A DNA stretch of 64,000 nucleotides from UBA11612 sp963976395 (GTDB lineage Bacteria; Pseudomonadota; Alphaproteobacteria; Rhodospirillales; Rhodospirillaceae), in assembly GCA_963976395.1 (NCBI GenBank), contig CAXBLG010000012.1, positions 1-64,000 of the forward strand, given 5' to 3'. Under the pieces are notes generated by a model. It did not search any database. It was given only the letters and a program-made list of their open reading frames with translations, and had not been told where the DNA came from. Numbering within the stretch: the first letter of the stretch is position 1; each line of letters starts with the position of its first letter. Positions 1 to 7,653 of this stretch are shown piece by piece. Position numbers and translations under genes: made by a program.

Positions 1-105
1 GGTGCTCGGGTGTGCATCGACGTCGGCGTGCGTTGGGCCATTCATAATGGCGAACAGCGCGAACGCGGCGGTCATCCATTGCGCCTGTTGAAATCGCGTA
101 AGCAT
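1..105 (-). CDS. Exported protein, N-terminal fragment (runs off window)
   Basis: A minus-strand reading frame begins with ATG at 103-105 and stays open to the window edge (35 codons seen). A GGGG Shine-Dalgarno block lies about 6-7 bases upstream. The start MLTRFQQAQWM is followed by a hydrophobic stretch (TAAFALFAIMNG) and a plausible signal-peptidase site near THA-DVD, so an exported product is likely. Too little is visible to name a family. It is divergent from the dienelactone-hydrolase-like gene, with about 156 bases between them that would hold both promoters. An ATG at 108-110 lies in another frame and was not used. Confidence 0.55.
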   Translation of the reverse strand, partial: MLTRFQQAQWMTAAFALFAIMNGPTHADVDAHPST

Positions 106-261
106 CTCATTCCCCTTTAGCGTAGTTAGTATGGTCGAAGACCTTCGCAATAACCATATATTCATGACGGATGTTATCTATATTGCTATTATTTTGGGCT
201 GTATATTCCGCAAAATGCCGCTAGTGTCACGCCGTAGTGATGGGAGAGGGGGTGCTGGGGG

Positions 262-1071
262 ATGACACGAATGCCACCGCCTACATTGAGTGCGCGCCGG
301 ACTTTTATGGTTCGCCTAGTGCAAGGGAGCATGCTGGCGGCGGCGTGGCCGGGATATGCACTTCGCGCTGCGCAAGTGCCGGACACTGACTCTCGTATTG
401 CAACAGCATCTATTGAAATTGAGACGGGGTTCACCGGATACCTTGCGCGTCCACAAGGAAGCGCAAAATATCCGGGCATTATTGTTATGCATGATCTGCA
501 AGGTCTCACGCCCTACATCAAAGATGTTACGCGCCGTTTAGCGGTGGAAGGATTCATCGCCTTGGCGCCTGATTTTAGAACAGCCGCGAGTGGAGGGCCG
601 AATGAGACGCCAGCTCGCGAACTCCTGAAAATGAATGACGTCGAAACCAGTAAGGCCGCAATGGCTGCTGCTGCAGTTTTGGTCTCGCGCGCCGAGTGCA
701 GCGGTAAAATTGGAGCTCTTGGATTTGGATGGGGCGGGATGGCCGCGAATTATTTACCGCTTTACGATCACAGTCTTGATGCCGCAATTGGGTACTACGG
801 GCTTCAACCGCTTTATTTTCAAGATGACAGTTACCGCGCCATGGAAACGCCTGTGCAAATGCATTTTGCCGGACGAGATACACTTACCAATGAAAGTATC
901 GCTATCTACGAAACCAATCTGAAGGACGCAAATCAGGTGTTTGAAACGTTTATGTACGCGGGTGTGGGGCGTGGCTTCGATGACGACACCAATGCTCAGG
1001 CCTACGATAAAGCGGCTTCAGATTTGGCCTGGCTGAGGACAATGGCGTTCTTGAATAAGCATTTGAAGTAG
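262..1071 (+). CDS. Exported dienelactone-hydrolase-family protein lacking catalytic Cys and His
   Basis: This 269-residue protein has a Tat-like leader (ARRTFMVR, then a hydrophobic run to about residue 37) and a dienelactone hydrolase alpha/beta fold: FTGYLARP strand, PGIIVMHDLQG (71-81), VEGFIALAPDF (95-105) and the LGFGWGG elbow (153-159). Family members carry Cys in the elbow (GFCxGG) and a His in a GHGF-like motif. Here the elbow position is Gly156 and the His position reads GRGF with Arg237. Asp206 (FAGRD) is kept. The encoding codons are clean (GGA, CGT), so this is not a frameshift. It is therefore probably a non-catalytic or repurposed member. ATG at 271 is an alternative start. It is followed 18 bases later by the first Abhydrolase_10-like gene and is likely co-transcribed with it. 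Confidence 0.8.
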   Translation: MTRMPPPTLSARRTFMVRLVQGSMLAAAWPGYALRAAQVPDTDSRIATASIEIETGFTGYLARPQGSAKYPGIIVMHDLQGLTPYIKDVTRRLAVEGFIALAPDFRTAASGGPNETPARELLKMNDVETSKAAMAAAAVLVSRAECSGKIGALGFGWGGMAANYLPLYDHSLDAAIGYYGLQPLYFQDDSYRAMETPVQMHFAGRDTLTNESIAIYETNLKDANQVFETFMYAGVGRGFDDDTNAQAYDKAASDLAWLRTMAFLNKHLK

Positions 1072-1089
1072 CGCCGGAAGGGGAGAGCG

Positions 1090-2592
1090 ATGTCCACTCG
1101 AAAACAGCCCCGGCGAATGCCCGGCCTATTGGTGGCTGCGGCGATGTATACAATCTGCGCGACGGCAATTACAGCATATGCGCAAGGCGGCAGTGTACCG
1201 TCGCTCCCGACTTGGCAACTTGTGGAACGTAGCGCAAATTCAATGCCTCTCGGAACTGTGGTGATCGCTGATACGCCCGCACTCAAAAATGCACCGCGAG
1301 AAAATACGATTGATTTGAGTCGATTTGGCTACGTTGAAGAAGAGTATTTCATTTCCGGCACGGCCAAAGTCTACGGCTCCGGTGCGGTCGCCGCTGGGTC
1401 CGCGCAGTCCTATGTCACGCGAATCATCATGCGAAGGCCCCTCGACGTCTACAAGTTCAGCGGCAGCGTTCACATGGAACCGTTCGCCGATGATACGGAG
1501 CAGGCATCGACCTGGACCAGGGCATGGTCGTATTTTGTCGAACATGGTGACGTATGGATTGGTGTGAGTGTCTCAAAGGCTAACATCGAAACCATGCATA
1601 AGACATATAATGCCGGCCGTTACGGCGCGTTGAGCGTTCCGGACGACACAATGCGCTGGGGCATCTTGGCGCAAGTCGCATGGCTCATGCGCAGTCCCGA
1701 AGGGCCACTGGCTGATCTGCATTACCATGATCAAGCGGCAATTATCCCAGGCTTGTTACGTGTCTATCTTTCAGGTTGGGCGCATACAGGGTGCGTGGTC
1801 GCGGAGTTCATTAATGGTGGACATCATCAAAATAACCGGCGTCCTAACGGGCGACCTGTCATTGATGGCTATCTTTCGGGCTCATGCCCTCAGGTCACAC
1901 CGTTGAGCGTGCCGGCAGATGCTGCCGTAATGCAGATCATGAGCGAGAGCGAATACGAGGGCTCCGCGCGAGCCGTGACCCAAGCCGCGCGCCAGCCCGA
2001 CGGTAGCATTCCTCTGGAGCGACGATATCGCTGGTATGATGTGGCAGGTAGCAGCCGCGCCGGATATCAGGATCAGCCTCGACTTTCCCTAGTTGCGTTT
2101 CAAATGGGGCGGATGGATCAAGTCAGTCTCAACTGCACAAATCCGGTCAGCGAGAGCACCTCAATGAATGAAGTTGCACGTGTGTCTTTGCGCAACTTGG
2201 ATGAATGGATTCGAATTGGCTACCACCCGCCGGAAGGGACTGCATTCGAATTGAACGAAGACGGCACGATTAAGCGGGACGGAGACGGTAACGCTATAGG
2301 TGGTTTTAGGTCTCGCCGTACCGAGGTGCCGACATCGACGTTTGTGCCCAGCACGGACGGGAGCCAGAACGGGGCACCTGAGTCGCTCGGCGGTGCTTGC
2401 ACCCAGTTTGGTCACGAGCGACCGTTCTCGTCGGAGTATGTTGAGAAGCTTCACGGTGATCGCCGCGCCTACGTTGAAAAGACAACGGATGCTCTGATCC
2501 TGTTGGTGAATAGCCGGCGTATGCTTGAGGCCGATGCCGATGCCGATGCCGATGCCACGCTCGGCCAACTGCGCGGGGCGGACCGGCGCTAG
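1090..2592 (+). CDS. Exported Abhydrolase_10-like protein with degenerate catalytic residues
   Basis: This 500-residue protein has a signal peptide (about 1-31) and a strong AGGGGAGAG ribosome site. The segment FGYVEEEYFISGTAKVYG (79-96) matches the paralogue at 7654-9120, and both resemble the large exported 'alpha/beta hydrolase domain' family (PF20091-like, assigned from memory of its motifs). In that family the elbow reads roughly G-x-S-x-S/T and a later AG-x-AH motif carries the His. Here the elbow is GWAHTG with Ala231 at the Ser position, and the later motif is AGSSRAG with Arg323 at the His position. The C-terminus has an (Ala-Asp) repeat followed by about 10 residues. The substrate is unknown. 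Loss of two of three triad residues argues for binding or structure rather than hydrolysis. Confidence 0.75.
   Translation: MSTRKQPRRMPGLLVAAAMYTICATAITAYAQGGSVPSLPTWQLVERSANSMPLGTVVIADTPALKNAPRENTIDLSRFGYVEEEYFISGTAKVYGSGAVAAGSAQSYVTRIIMRRPLDVYKFSGSVHMEPFADDTEQASTWTRAWSYFVEHGDVWIGVSVSKANIETMHKTYNAGRYGALSVPDDTMRWGILAQVAWLMRSPEGPLADLHYHDQAAIIPGLLRVYLSGWAHTGCVVAEFINGGHHQNNRRPNGRPVIDGYLSGSCPQVTPLSVPADAAVMQIMSESEYEGSARAVTQAARQPDGSIPLERRYRWYDVAGSSRAGYQDQPRLSLVAFQMGRMDQVSLNCTNPVSESTSMNEVARVSLRNLDEWIRIGYHPPEGTAFELNEDGTIKRDGDGNAIGGFRSRRTEVPTSTFVPSTDGSQNGAPESLGGACTQFGHERPFSSEYVEKLHGDRRAYVEKTTDALILLVNSRRMLEADADADADATLGQLRGADRR
2530..2556 (+). repeat. Hexanucleotide microsatellite (GCCGAT)4-GCC inside coding sequence
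   Basis: Four perfect GCCGAT units plus GCC encode an Ala-Asp run near the C-terminus of the exported hydrolase-like protein. Slippage would add or remove two residues without changing frame. Confidence 0.9.
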
Positions 2593-2788
2593 GCATAATA
2601 TTGACGTGATCCTGGAAAATATCGGCCAAATCGCCTTTCGGCGCACAATTTGCGTAAAAATCTATGTAACTAATACGCGGCTTTGTGTTGAATCCTTTGA
2701 GAATCGGCGAATTGCGTGGTAAATTTCCGTCCTGACCAGCGCGCTGAGGAGGGTTTGCGGCGACGCAGATGGTTGGGCAGGAGGGGTC

Positions 2789-3940
2789 GTGACCACAAGC
2801 ATTCTGAAATCAGCATGCGGAAGTTTTCGCGTCTACAGTTTGTGCGCGGCCGCTGCCGTCTTGATGTGCGCACCGATGGATGTGAGGGCTGAGCCTTCAG
2901 GAAAAACCAAAGGCTTCGTGCTTTCTCACTTTTGGTACGCGATGCCCTTCGAGCCCGATGATTGCCCGGAAGGACTCGCGGTCGCTTTGCCTGGGGGCAT
3001 CAATCCTCCCAAGTTGTATGATGCGGGCCGGGAAGGGGATGTGCCGCCGCACTTGCGGACACGTCAGCGGGCTGTTGGTGAAATCGACCAGTGCAAATTC
3101 CCCCAAGCATTCGAAGACCCCATTATGCGGACCGGCAAGGGCCGGGTTGCCTACGGCCTGAACTTGGACGGAACAACCAGCGCGGATGATGTTGCGCCGA
3201 ATACCTGCAAGCATGAGAATTACACCGGTGTTGATGGGACACCCGGCGTTGATAATCAGCTGTACCGTGTCCTGGGATGCATCAATGCGTATCGGGCCGA
3301 CGCCAAATTTCAGCAACACGTTATTCGAGATTTCATCGCCAGTGCCCGTCAGGACGGTCAAGTCACGACATTGATGGAAGTGACCGGCATTGACGATGCC
3401 ATGAACGATGACGAAGTCGAGGTTGGGTTTTATTCCAGCACCAATCCGACCCTTTACGATGCAGAGCGGAAAGGCGTGCCTTACGCAAGCCTTACCGTGT
3501 CGGATAATCCGCGCTGGCAAAACAAAGTGCGCGGTAAAATTGTTGACGGCGTTGTGGTGACCGAGCCCGGTGACATCCGCTTGGATCATTACCAGGGGCA
3601 AGCGTTGCCCAAGCATGTCGATATGTACATGCGTGGCGCGCGTCTGCGTCTGGAACTCCATGAAGACGGGACGGCAACCGGCGAACTCGCCGGCTATAAC
3701 GACCTCGAGTCCGTTTACAACATGGAGTTTGCCCAGGCGCCGCCGGTTTTACCCAAGTCATGGGGCTACAAGTGCCCCGCAGTGTATGAGGCCATCCACA
3801 GATTGGCAGACGGCTATCCCGATCCTGAGACCGGCAAGTGCACGGCAATTTCTACCGCATATCGTATTGAAGCGGTTCCCGCGTTTTTGATTCATCAGAA
3901 AGACAGGCTGAGCGGGACTGAAACCGCGTCCGCCGAATGA
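2789..3940 (+). CDS. Exported protein of unknown function linked to DUF1592/DUF1552
   Basis: GTG start at 2789, with AGGAGG four bases upstream. The 383-residue product has a signal peptide ending near VRA-EPS (about residue 35). I do not recognise a catalytic motif. Visible features are a conserved-looking N-terminal FVLSHFWYAMPFEPDDCPEG, paired cysteines spread through the middle (DQC, NTCKHEN, VLGCINAYR) that would suit disulfides in the periplasm, an Asp/Glu-rich centre, and YKCPAVYEAIHRLADG near the end. It is followed 15 bases later by the DUF1592 lipoprotein and DUF1552 genes, so a shared role in the same exported assembly is inferred. A 254-codon antisense frame over it is treated as a shadow. 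Confidence 0.7.
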   Translation: MTTSILKSACGSFRVYSLCAAAAVLMCAPMDVRAEPSGKTKGFVLSHFWYAMPFEPDDCPEGLAVALPGGINPPKLYDAGREGDVPPHLRTRQRAVGEIDQCKFPQAFEDPIMRTGKGRVAYGLNLDGTTSADDVAPNTCKHENYTGVDGTPGVDNQLYRVLGCINAYRADAKFQQHVIRDFIASARQDGQVTTLMEVTGIDDAMNDDEVEVGFYSSTNPTLYDAERKGVPYASLTVSDNPRWQNKVRGKIVDGVVVTEPGDIRLDHYQGQALPKHVDMYMRGARLRLELHEDGTATGELAGYNDLESVYNMEFAQAPPVLPKSWGYKCPAVYEAIHRLADGYPDPETGKCTAISTAYRIEAVPAFLIHQKDRLSGTETASAE

Positions 3941-3955
3941 TATAGGGGCTGGTCA

Positions 3956-5665
3956 GTGACGGTTGCGACTTCCATGATCATTTTGCGGTATGCGTTGCGG
4001 TCCTGGTGGAAATGCAGCCTGAGTATATTTGCCGCTATGCTCGTAAGCAGTTGCGCTGTGCAGGAGACGGCATCCCCGCCGCCGTCGCTTACAGGTGAAG
4101 GGGGGCCGCCGAGCGTCCGCCGTCTGACGGAAGTGCAGTACCGCCAATCCATCGCCGACATTTTTGGCGCCGAAATCAAAATACCCGGTCCGTTCGAGCC
4201 TGACATCCGGCGGAATGGATTGCTGGCCGTTGGCACATCCGAAGTGGCTGTCACGCGAGCCGGATTTGAACGCTACGACGCCCTTGCACGCAATATCGCG
4301 GCTCAGGTTACAGACAAAGAAAACCGCGCGCGGCTACTGGGGTGCGTGCCCGAGAATAGCACCACGGCCGACGCAGCTTGCACAACTCAAGTTCTTAAGC
4401 ATTACGGTCGGCTTTTGCATCGTCGTCCCTTGGACCCTGAGAGGCTTGCCGCCTATGTGCAAACGGCGGCTGCCGAGACCCGCCGATTAGGTGACTATTA
4501 CGCAGGTCTTTCTTTTGCACTGGCCGGCATGCTGGTCGCGCCGGAATTTCTTTTTCGCATAGATTTCGCGGAACCTGATCCTGCAAATCCTGGACGCGAA
4601 CGGCTTGATGGTTACTCCAAGGCATCGCGCCTGAGTTTTCTTCTTTGGAATACAACGCCGGATGACGCTTTATTGGCGGCGGCAGGGCGCGGTGAACTGG
4701 ACAGCAAATCCGGATTGGCCGCGCATGTGGACCGTATGCTGACCTCGCCGCGCTTGACGGATGGTGTTCGCGCCTTTTTCTCCGATATGCTCGAGTTTGA
4801 AGATATCGAAACGGTGTCTAAAGATGGCACGATTTTTCCAAGATTTTCTCGCAGCGTTATGAACGACGCTGAAGAACAAACCCTGCGCACGATTACGGAT
4901 CACCTTATTTCGAGGAACGGTGACTACCGTGATTTGTTCACGACACGCCATACGTTCATGACCCGTAATTTGGGCATTGTGTACCGCGTGCCGGTCGCGG
5001 CTGAAGAAGGCTGGGAGCCTTACGAGTTCTCAGAAGACGATGGCCGCGCCGGTTTAATGACTCAAATCAGTTTTCTGGCTTTGCACGGGCCGCCGGGCCG
5101 TAGTTCTCCAACATTACGCGGCATGGCCGTGCGCGAACTGCTGATGTGCCAACATGTGCCGTCTCCGCCGGGTAATGTGGATTTTTCTGAGTTTGAGGCC
5201 TCATCTGAGGCCAGTCCGGTGACAGTTCGTGATCGATTGACCGCCCACCGCGAAAACCCGGTTTGTGCGGGGTGTCACAAAATTATGGATCCTATTGGTC
5301 TTGCTTTGGAAAATTTCGACGGTCTTGGTCAATACCGCGAGACCGAAAATGGCTCTAAAATAGACACCAGCGGCGAATTGGATGGGTATACATATCAAGA
5401 CGTTACAGGGTTAGGAGAAGCTTTGCGTGAAAGCCCGGCTACGGTGTCTTGTCTTGTTAACAATGCTTATCGATATGCAGCGGGGCGCAGCGTAAGCAAC
5501 GCCGAAAAACAATGGCTCAATTGGTTGGAAGATAATTTCGCGCAGAACGGATACCGGCTGCCCAACCTCTTGCGCGAAATCGCGACAAGTGACACATTTT
5601 TTGCCGTCTCGACCGGCGGTGGCGATACAAACCACGCCGCTTTATCTGAGACCGGCGCAGACTGA
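3956..5665 (+). CDS. DUF1592-family lipoprotein with c-type haem-like CxxCH motif
   Basis: This 569-residue protein has lipobox VSSC (Cys33), so it should be anchored in a membrane facing the periplasm. The domain order matches the DUF1587/1595/1592/1588/1585 family: LTEVQYRQSIADIFG, HYGRLLHRRPLDPER, then SFLLWNTTPDDALL, then a DUF1588 segment with NPVCAGCHKIMDPIG (about residues 435-449), then a C-terminal VSCLVNNAYRYAAGR. CxxCH could bind haem c, but family function is not established. This family is best known from planctomycetes and myxobacteria and is normally paired with DUF1552, exactly as here (15 bases downstream). GTG at 3956 is the chosen start; ATG at 3974 would also retain the lipobox. 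Confidence 0.85.
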   Translation: MTVATSMIILRYALRSWWKCSLSIFAAMLVSSCAVQETASPPPSLTGEGGPPSVRRLTEVQYRQSIADIFGAEIKIPGPFEPDIRRNGLLAVGTSEVAVTRAGFERYDALARNIAAQVTDKENRARLLGCVPENSTTADAACTTQVLKHYGRLLHRRPLDPERLAAYVQTAAAETRRLGDYYAGLSFALAGMLVAPEFLFRIDFAEPDPANPGRERLDGYSKASRLSFLLWNTTPDDALLAAAGRGELDSKSGLAAHVDRMLTSPRLTDGVRAFFSDMLEFEDIETVSKDGTIFPRFSRSVMNDAEEQTLRTITDHLISRNGDYRDLFTTRHTFMTRNLGIVYRVPVAAEEGWEPYEFSEDDGRAGLMTQISFLALHGPPGRSSPTLRGMAVRELLMCQHVPSPPGNVDFSEFEASSEASPVTVRDRLTAHRENPVCAGCHKIMDPIGLALENFDGLGQYRETENGSKIDTSGELDGYTYQDVTGLGEALRESPATVSCLVNNAYRYAAGRSVSNAEKQWLNWLEDNFAQNGYRLPNLLREIATSDTFFAVSTGGGDTNHAALSETGAD

Positions 5666-5680
5666 TTTGGGAGGACGATC

Positions 5681-7024
5681 ATGGCTGCGACTTTTGATAG
5701 AAGAACAGCACTGCGCGGGATGTTGAGCGGGACTGCGGTAACAGTTGCACTGCCTCTACTTGATTGCTTTTTGAACACCAACGGTACGGCACTCGCTGCC
5801 GGCGGACCGCTGCCGGTACGTTTCGGAACTTGGTTCTGGGGATGCGGCGTAAATCCGCAACGCTGGGTGCCGGGGAAGGTCGGTGCCGATTACGACTTGG
5901 TGGAAGAGCTGAAGTATATTGCTCCGTTCAAAGACCAAATTAACGTCCTCAGCGGTTTTGATGTCCGCCTAGATGGCGTCACCAATGAGCCGCACATAAC
6001 AGGTAACTTCGCGCTGATTACCGGAACGACGCCGAGGGATGTGAACACCCACGATGTTCCGACATTGGATATGGTCATCGCAGATGCCGTTGGAAATGAT
6101 ACCCGGTTTCGCTCTCTTGAAGTAACGGCAACCGGAAATCCGAAAGATACCTACAGCCGTCGCAGTTCCAGTTTGGTCAACCCGAGCGAAGCTTCGCCAG
6201 CGGCTTTTTATACGCGGTTGTTCGGCCCGGAATTCCAAGATCCCAATGCAGCGGAGTTCAGGCCCGATCCGCAGATCATGACGCGGCTTAGCGTGTTGTC
6301 GCTGGTGAAGGATGATCGCCAGAAGTTGGTTCGTCAACTCGGCGCCCGTGATCGTGAGCGCATGGACGAATATTTCACCTCATTACGTCAGACCGAACAA
6401 CAGTTGGAAATGCGCCTGACGCAGCCGCCTCCGCTTGAAGCCTGCAAAATCGTATCCGACGCTCCGGAAGATCGCATACCCGAAGGTTATTTGGTGAGCG
6501 CGGTCATAGATAATCACAAGGTCATGTCTGAACTTTTGGCGATGGCTCTGGCCTGTAATCAAACCAAGGTCTTTAACATGGTTTTCTCGAACGCCTTCTC
6601 TAACCTGCATAAGGAAGGGATGATCGGCTTTCATCACGGCTTGACCCATAACGAGGCCTACGACGAGAAATTGGGCTATCAACCAGAATCGGCCTGGTTT
6701 GTTGAACGCAGCATGGAAGCCTGGGCGACATTCGTTGAAACCCTCGCAAATGTTCGTGAGGGGGACGGAAGCTTGCTCGACAACACGTTGGTGTTTGCGC
6801 ATTCCGATAGTTCACTTGCGCGAACGCACTCAGTGCTCGGCATTCCAATGATGACCGCAGGCAAAGCCGGAGGGCGGGTTAAAACTGGCTATCACGTCAA
6901 AGGCGGCGGCGATTCCATAACGCGGGTGGGTCTCACGATGCAGCAGGTTATGGGGGTGCCGACCGAAACCTGGGGAACCGGATCAATGGAAACATCACTG
7001 CCGGTTTCGGAAATCCTGGTTTAG
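5681..7024 (+). CDS. DUF1552-family Tat-exported protein
   Basis: This 447-residue protein starts with a twin-arginine leader (FDRRTALRGM, hydrophobic to about residue 40). GGGAGG sits 10 bases ahead of the ATG. The body matches DUF1552 (PF07586-type): RFGTWFWGCGVNPQRWVP, FKDQINVLSGFD, and a C-terminal half with HHGLTHNE and LDNTLVFAHSDSSLARTHS, resembling the sulfatase/DUF1501-like fold. Biochemical function is unknown. It directly follows the DUF1592 gene, the standard pairing. It probably folds in the cytoplasm with a cofactor before export, and forms a complex with the DUF1592 lipoprotein (inference). Confidence 0.85.
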   Translation: MAATFDRRTALRGMLSGTAVTVALPLLDCFLNTNGTALAAGGPLPVRFGTWFWGCGVNPQRWVPGKVGADYDLVEELKYIAPFKDQINVLSGFDVRLDGVTNEPHITGNFALITGTTPRDVNTHDVPTLDMVIADAVGNDTRFRSLEVTATGNPKDTYSRRSSSLVNPSEASPAAFYTRLFGPEFQDPNAAEFRPDPQIMTRLSVLSLVKDDRQKLVRQLGARDRERMDEYFTSLRQTEQQLEMRLTQPPPLEACKIVSDAPEDRIPEGYLVSAVIDNHKVMSELLAMALACNQTKVFNMVFSNAFSNLHKEGMIGFHHGLTHNEAYDEKLGYQPESAWFVERSMEAWATFVETLANVREGDGSLLDNTLVFAHSDSSLARTHSVLGIPMMTAGKAGGRVKTGYHVKGGGDSITRVGLTMQQVMGVPTETWGTGSMETSLPVSEILV

Positions 7025-7026
7025 GG

Positions 7027-7524
7027 CTATTCGCCGCTTTTCATTTCTCTGCGCAGGGCATCAAGTTCTTGTTCGGACGCTTTGCGGTCGTACCAAGTTT
7101 CTATGTGCGATATACGCCCGTCTTCGACCTTGAAAAAATAGGCAATGTAAAAGCGCGATTTGGCGCCGTTCTTAAGGGCGCCGGTTTGCAGCACAGTTGC
7201 CACGATGGTGTCATCGGCCACAAGAAAACGAGTGAGCTCGGCGCTTTGGTTGAGGCCGGCCTCTTTCGCCGCATTTAATTCTTTACCGACGCCTGTGAGA
7301 AACTTGGTGGTATCGACGTGCCCGCCCGGATCGTAATTATGCGTGACCAGTAAGTTGTCGGCGTAAAGATCGCGGTCAAGCGGCATCTGCTGCGTGTCTT
7401 CAAATGAGGCGCGAAGGCGGTCGACAACTTTTCCAAAGCCGGGAGCCGTGTCGGCAAAGGTTGCGCTTGAACTCAGCAGCAATGCGCACACTGCCAGGGC
7501 TATATATTTTGCGGTAAAATCCAT
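7027..7524 (-). CDS. Exported NTF2/SnoaL-like protein
   Basis: The product has 165 residues when started at ATG 7522-7524, preceded by GAGGGGGG seven bases upstream. The frame stays open further upstream to 8046, but that would overlap the divergent lipoprotein gene and bury the signal peptide, so the short start is preferred. Residues 1-25 form a signal peptide (ALAVCALLLSSSATFA). The remainder has the NTF2-like cone fold pattern: a helix around VVDRLRASFED, then YADNLLVTHNYDPGGHVDT, and C-terminal strands ending KVEDGRISHIETWYD. Members include small hydrolases, isomerases and binding proteins, and no specific activity can be assigned. It is convergent with the DUF1552 gene, with 2 bases between the stops. 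Confidence 0.75.
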   Translation of the reverse strand: MDFTAKYIALAVCALLLSSSATFADTAPGFGKVVDRLRASFEDTQQMPLDRDLYADNLLVTHNYDPGGHVDTTKFLTGVGKELNAAKEAGLNQSAELTRFLVADDTIVATVLQTGALKNGAKSRFYIAYFFKVEDGRISHIETWYDRKASEQELDALRREMKSGE

Positions 7525-7653
7525 GATTCCCCCCTCGAACGTCTGTAAATCCTGCGCCCATTTTCGGCCTATGGCAATCACGGAGTAGTCCCAAAGCAAG
7601 GCAATATCAGCTACACTCAAGACAAGAATGCTGATGGGGAAGGGAGGGGATAC

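Noticed and set aside
2897..3661. 254-codon minus-strand open frame
   Set aside because: It is antisense to the exported unknown protein. The plus-strand product has a signal peptide, a ribosome site and operon context, so it is the real one.
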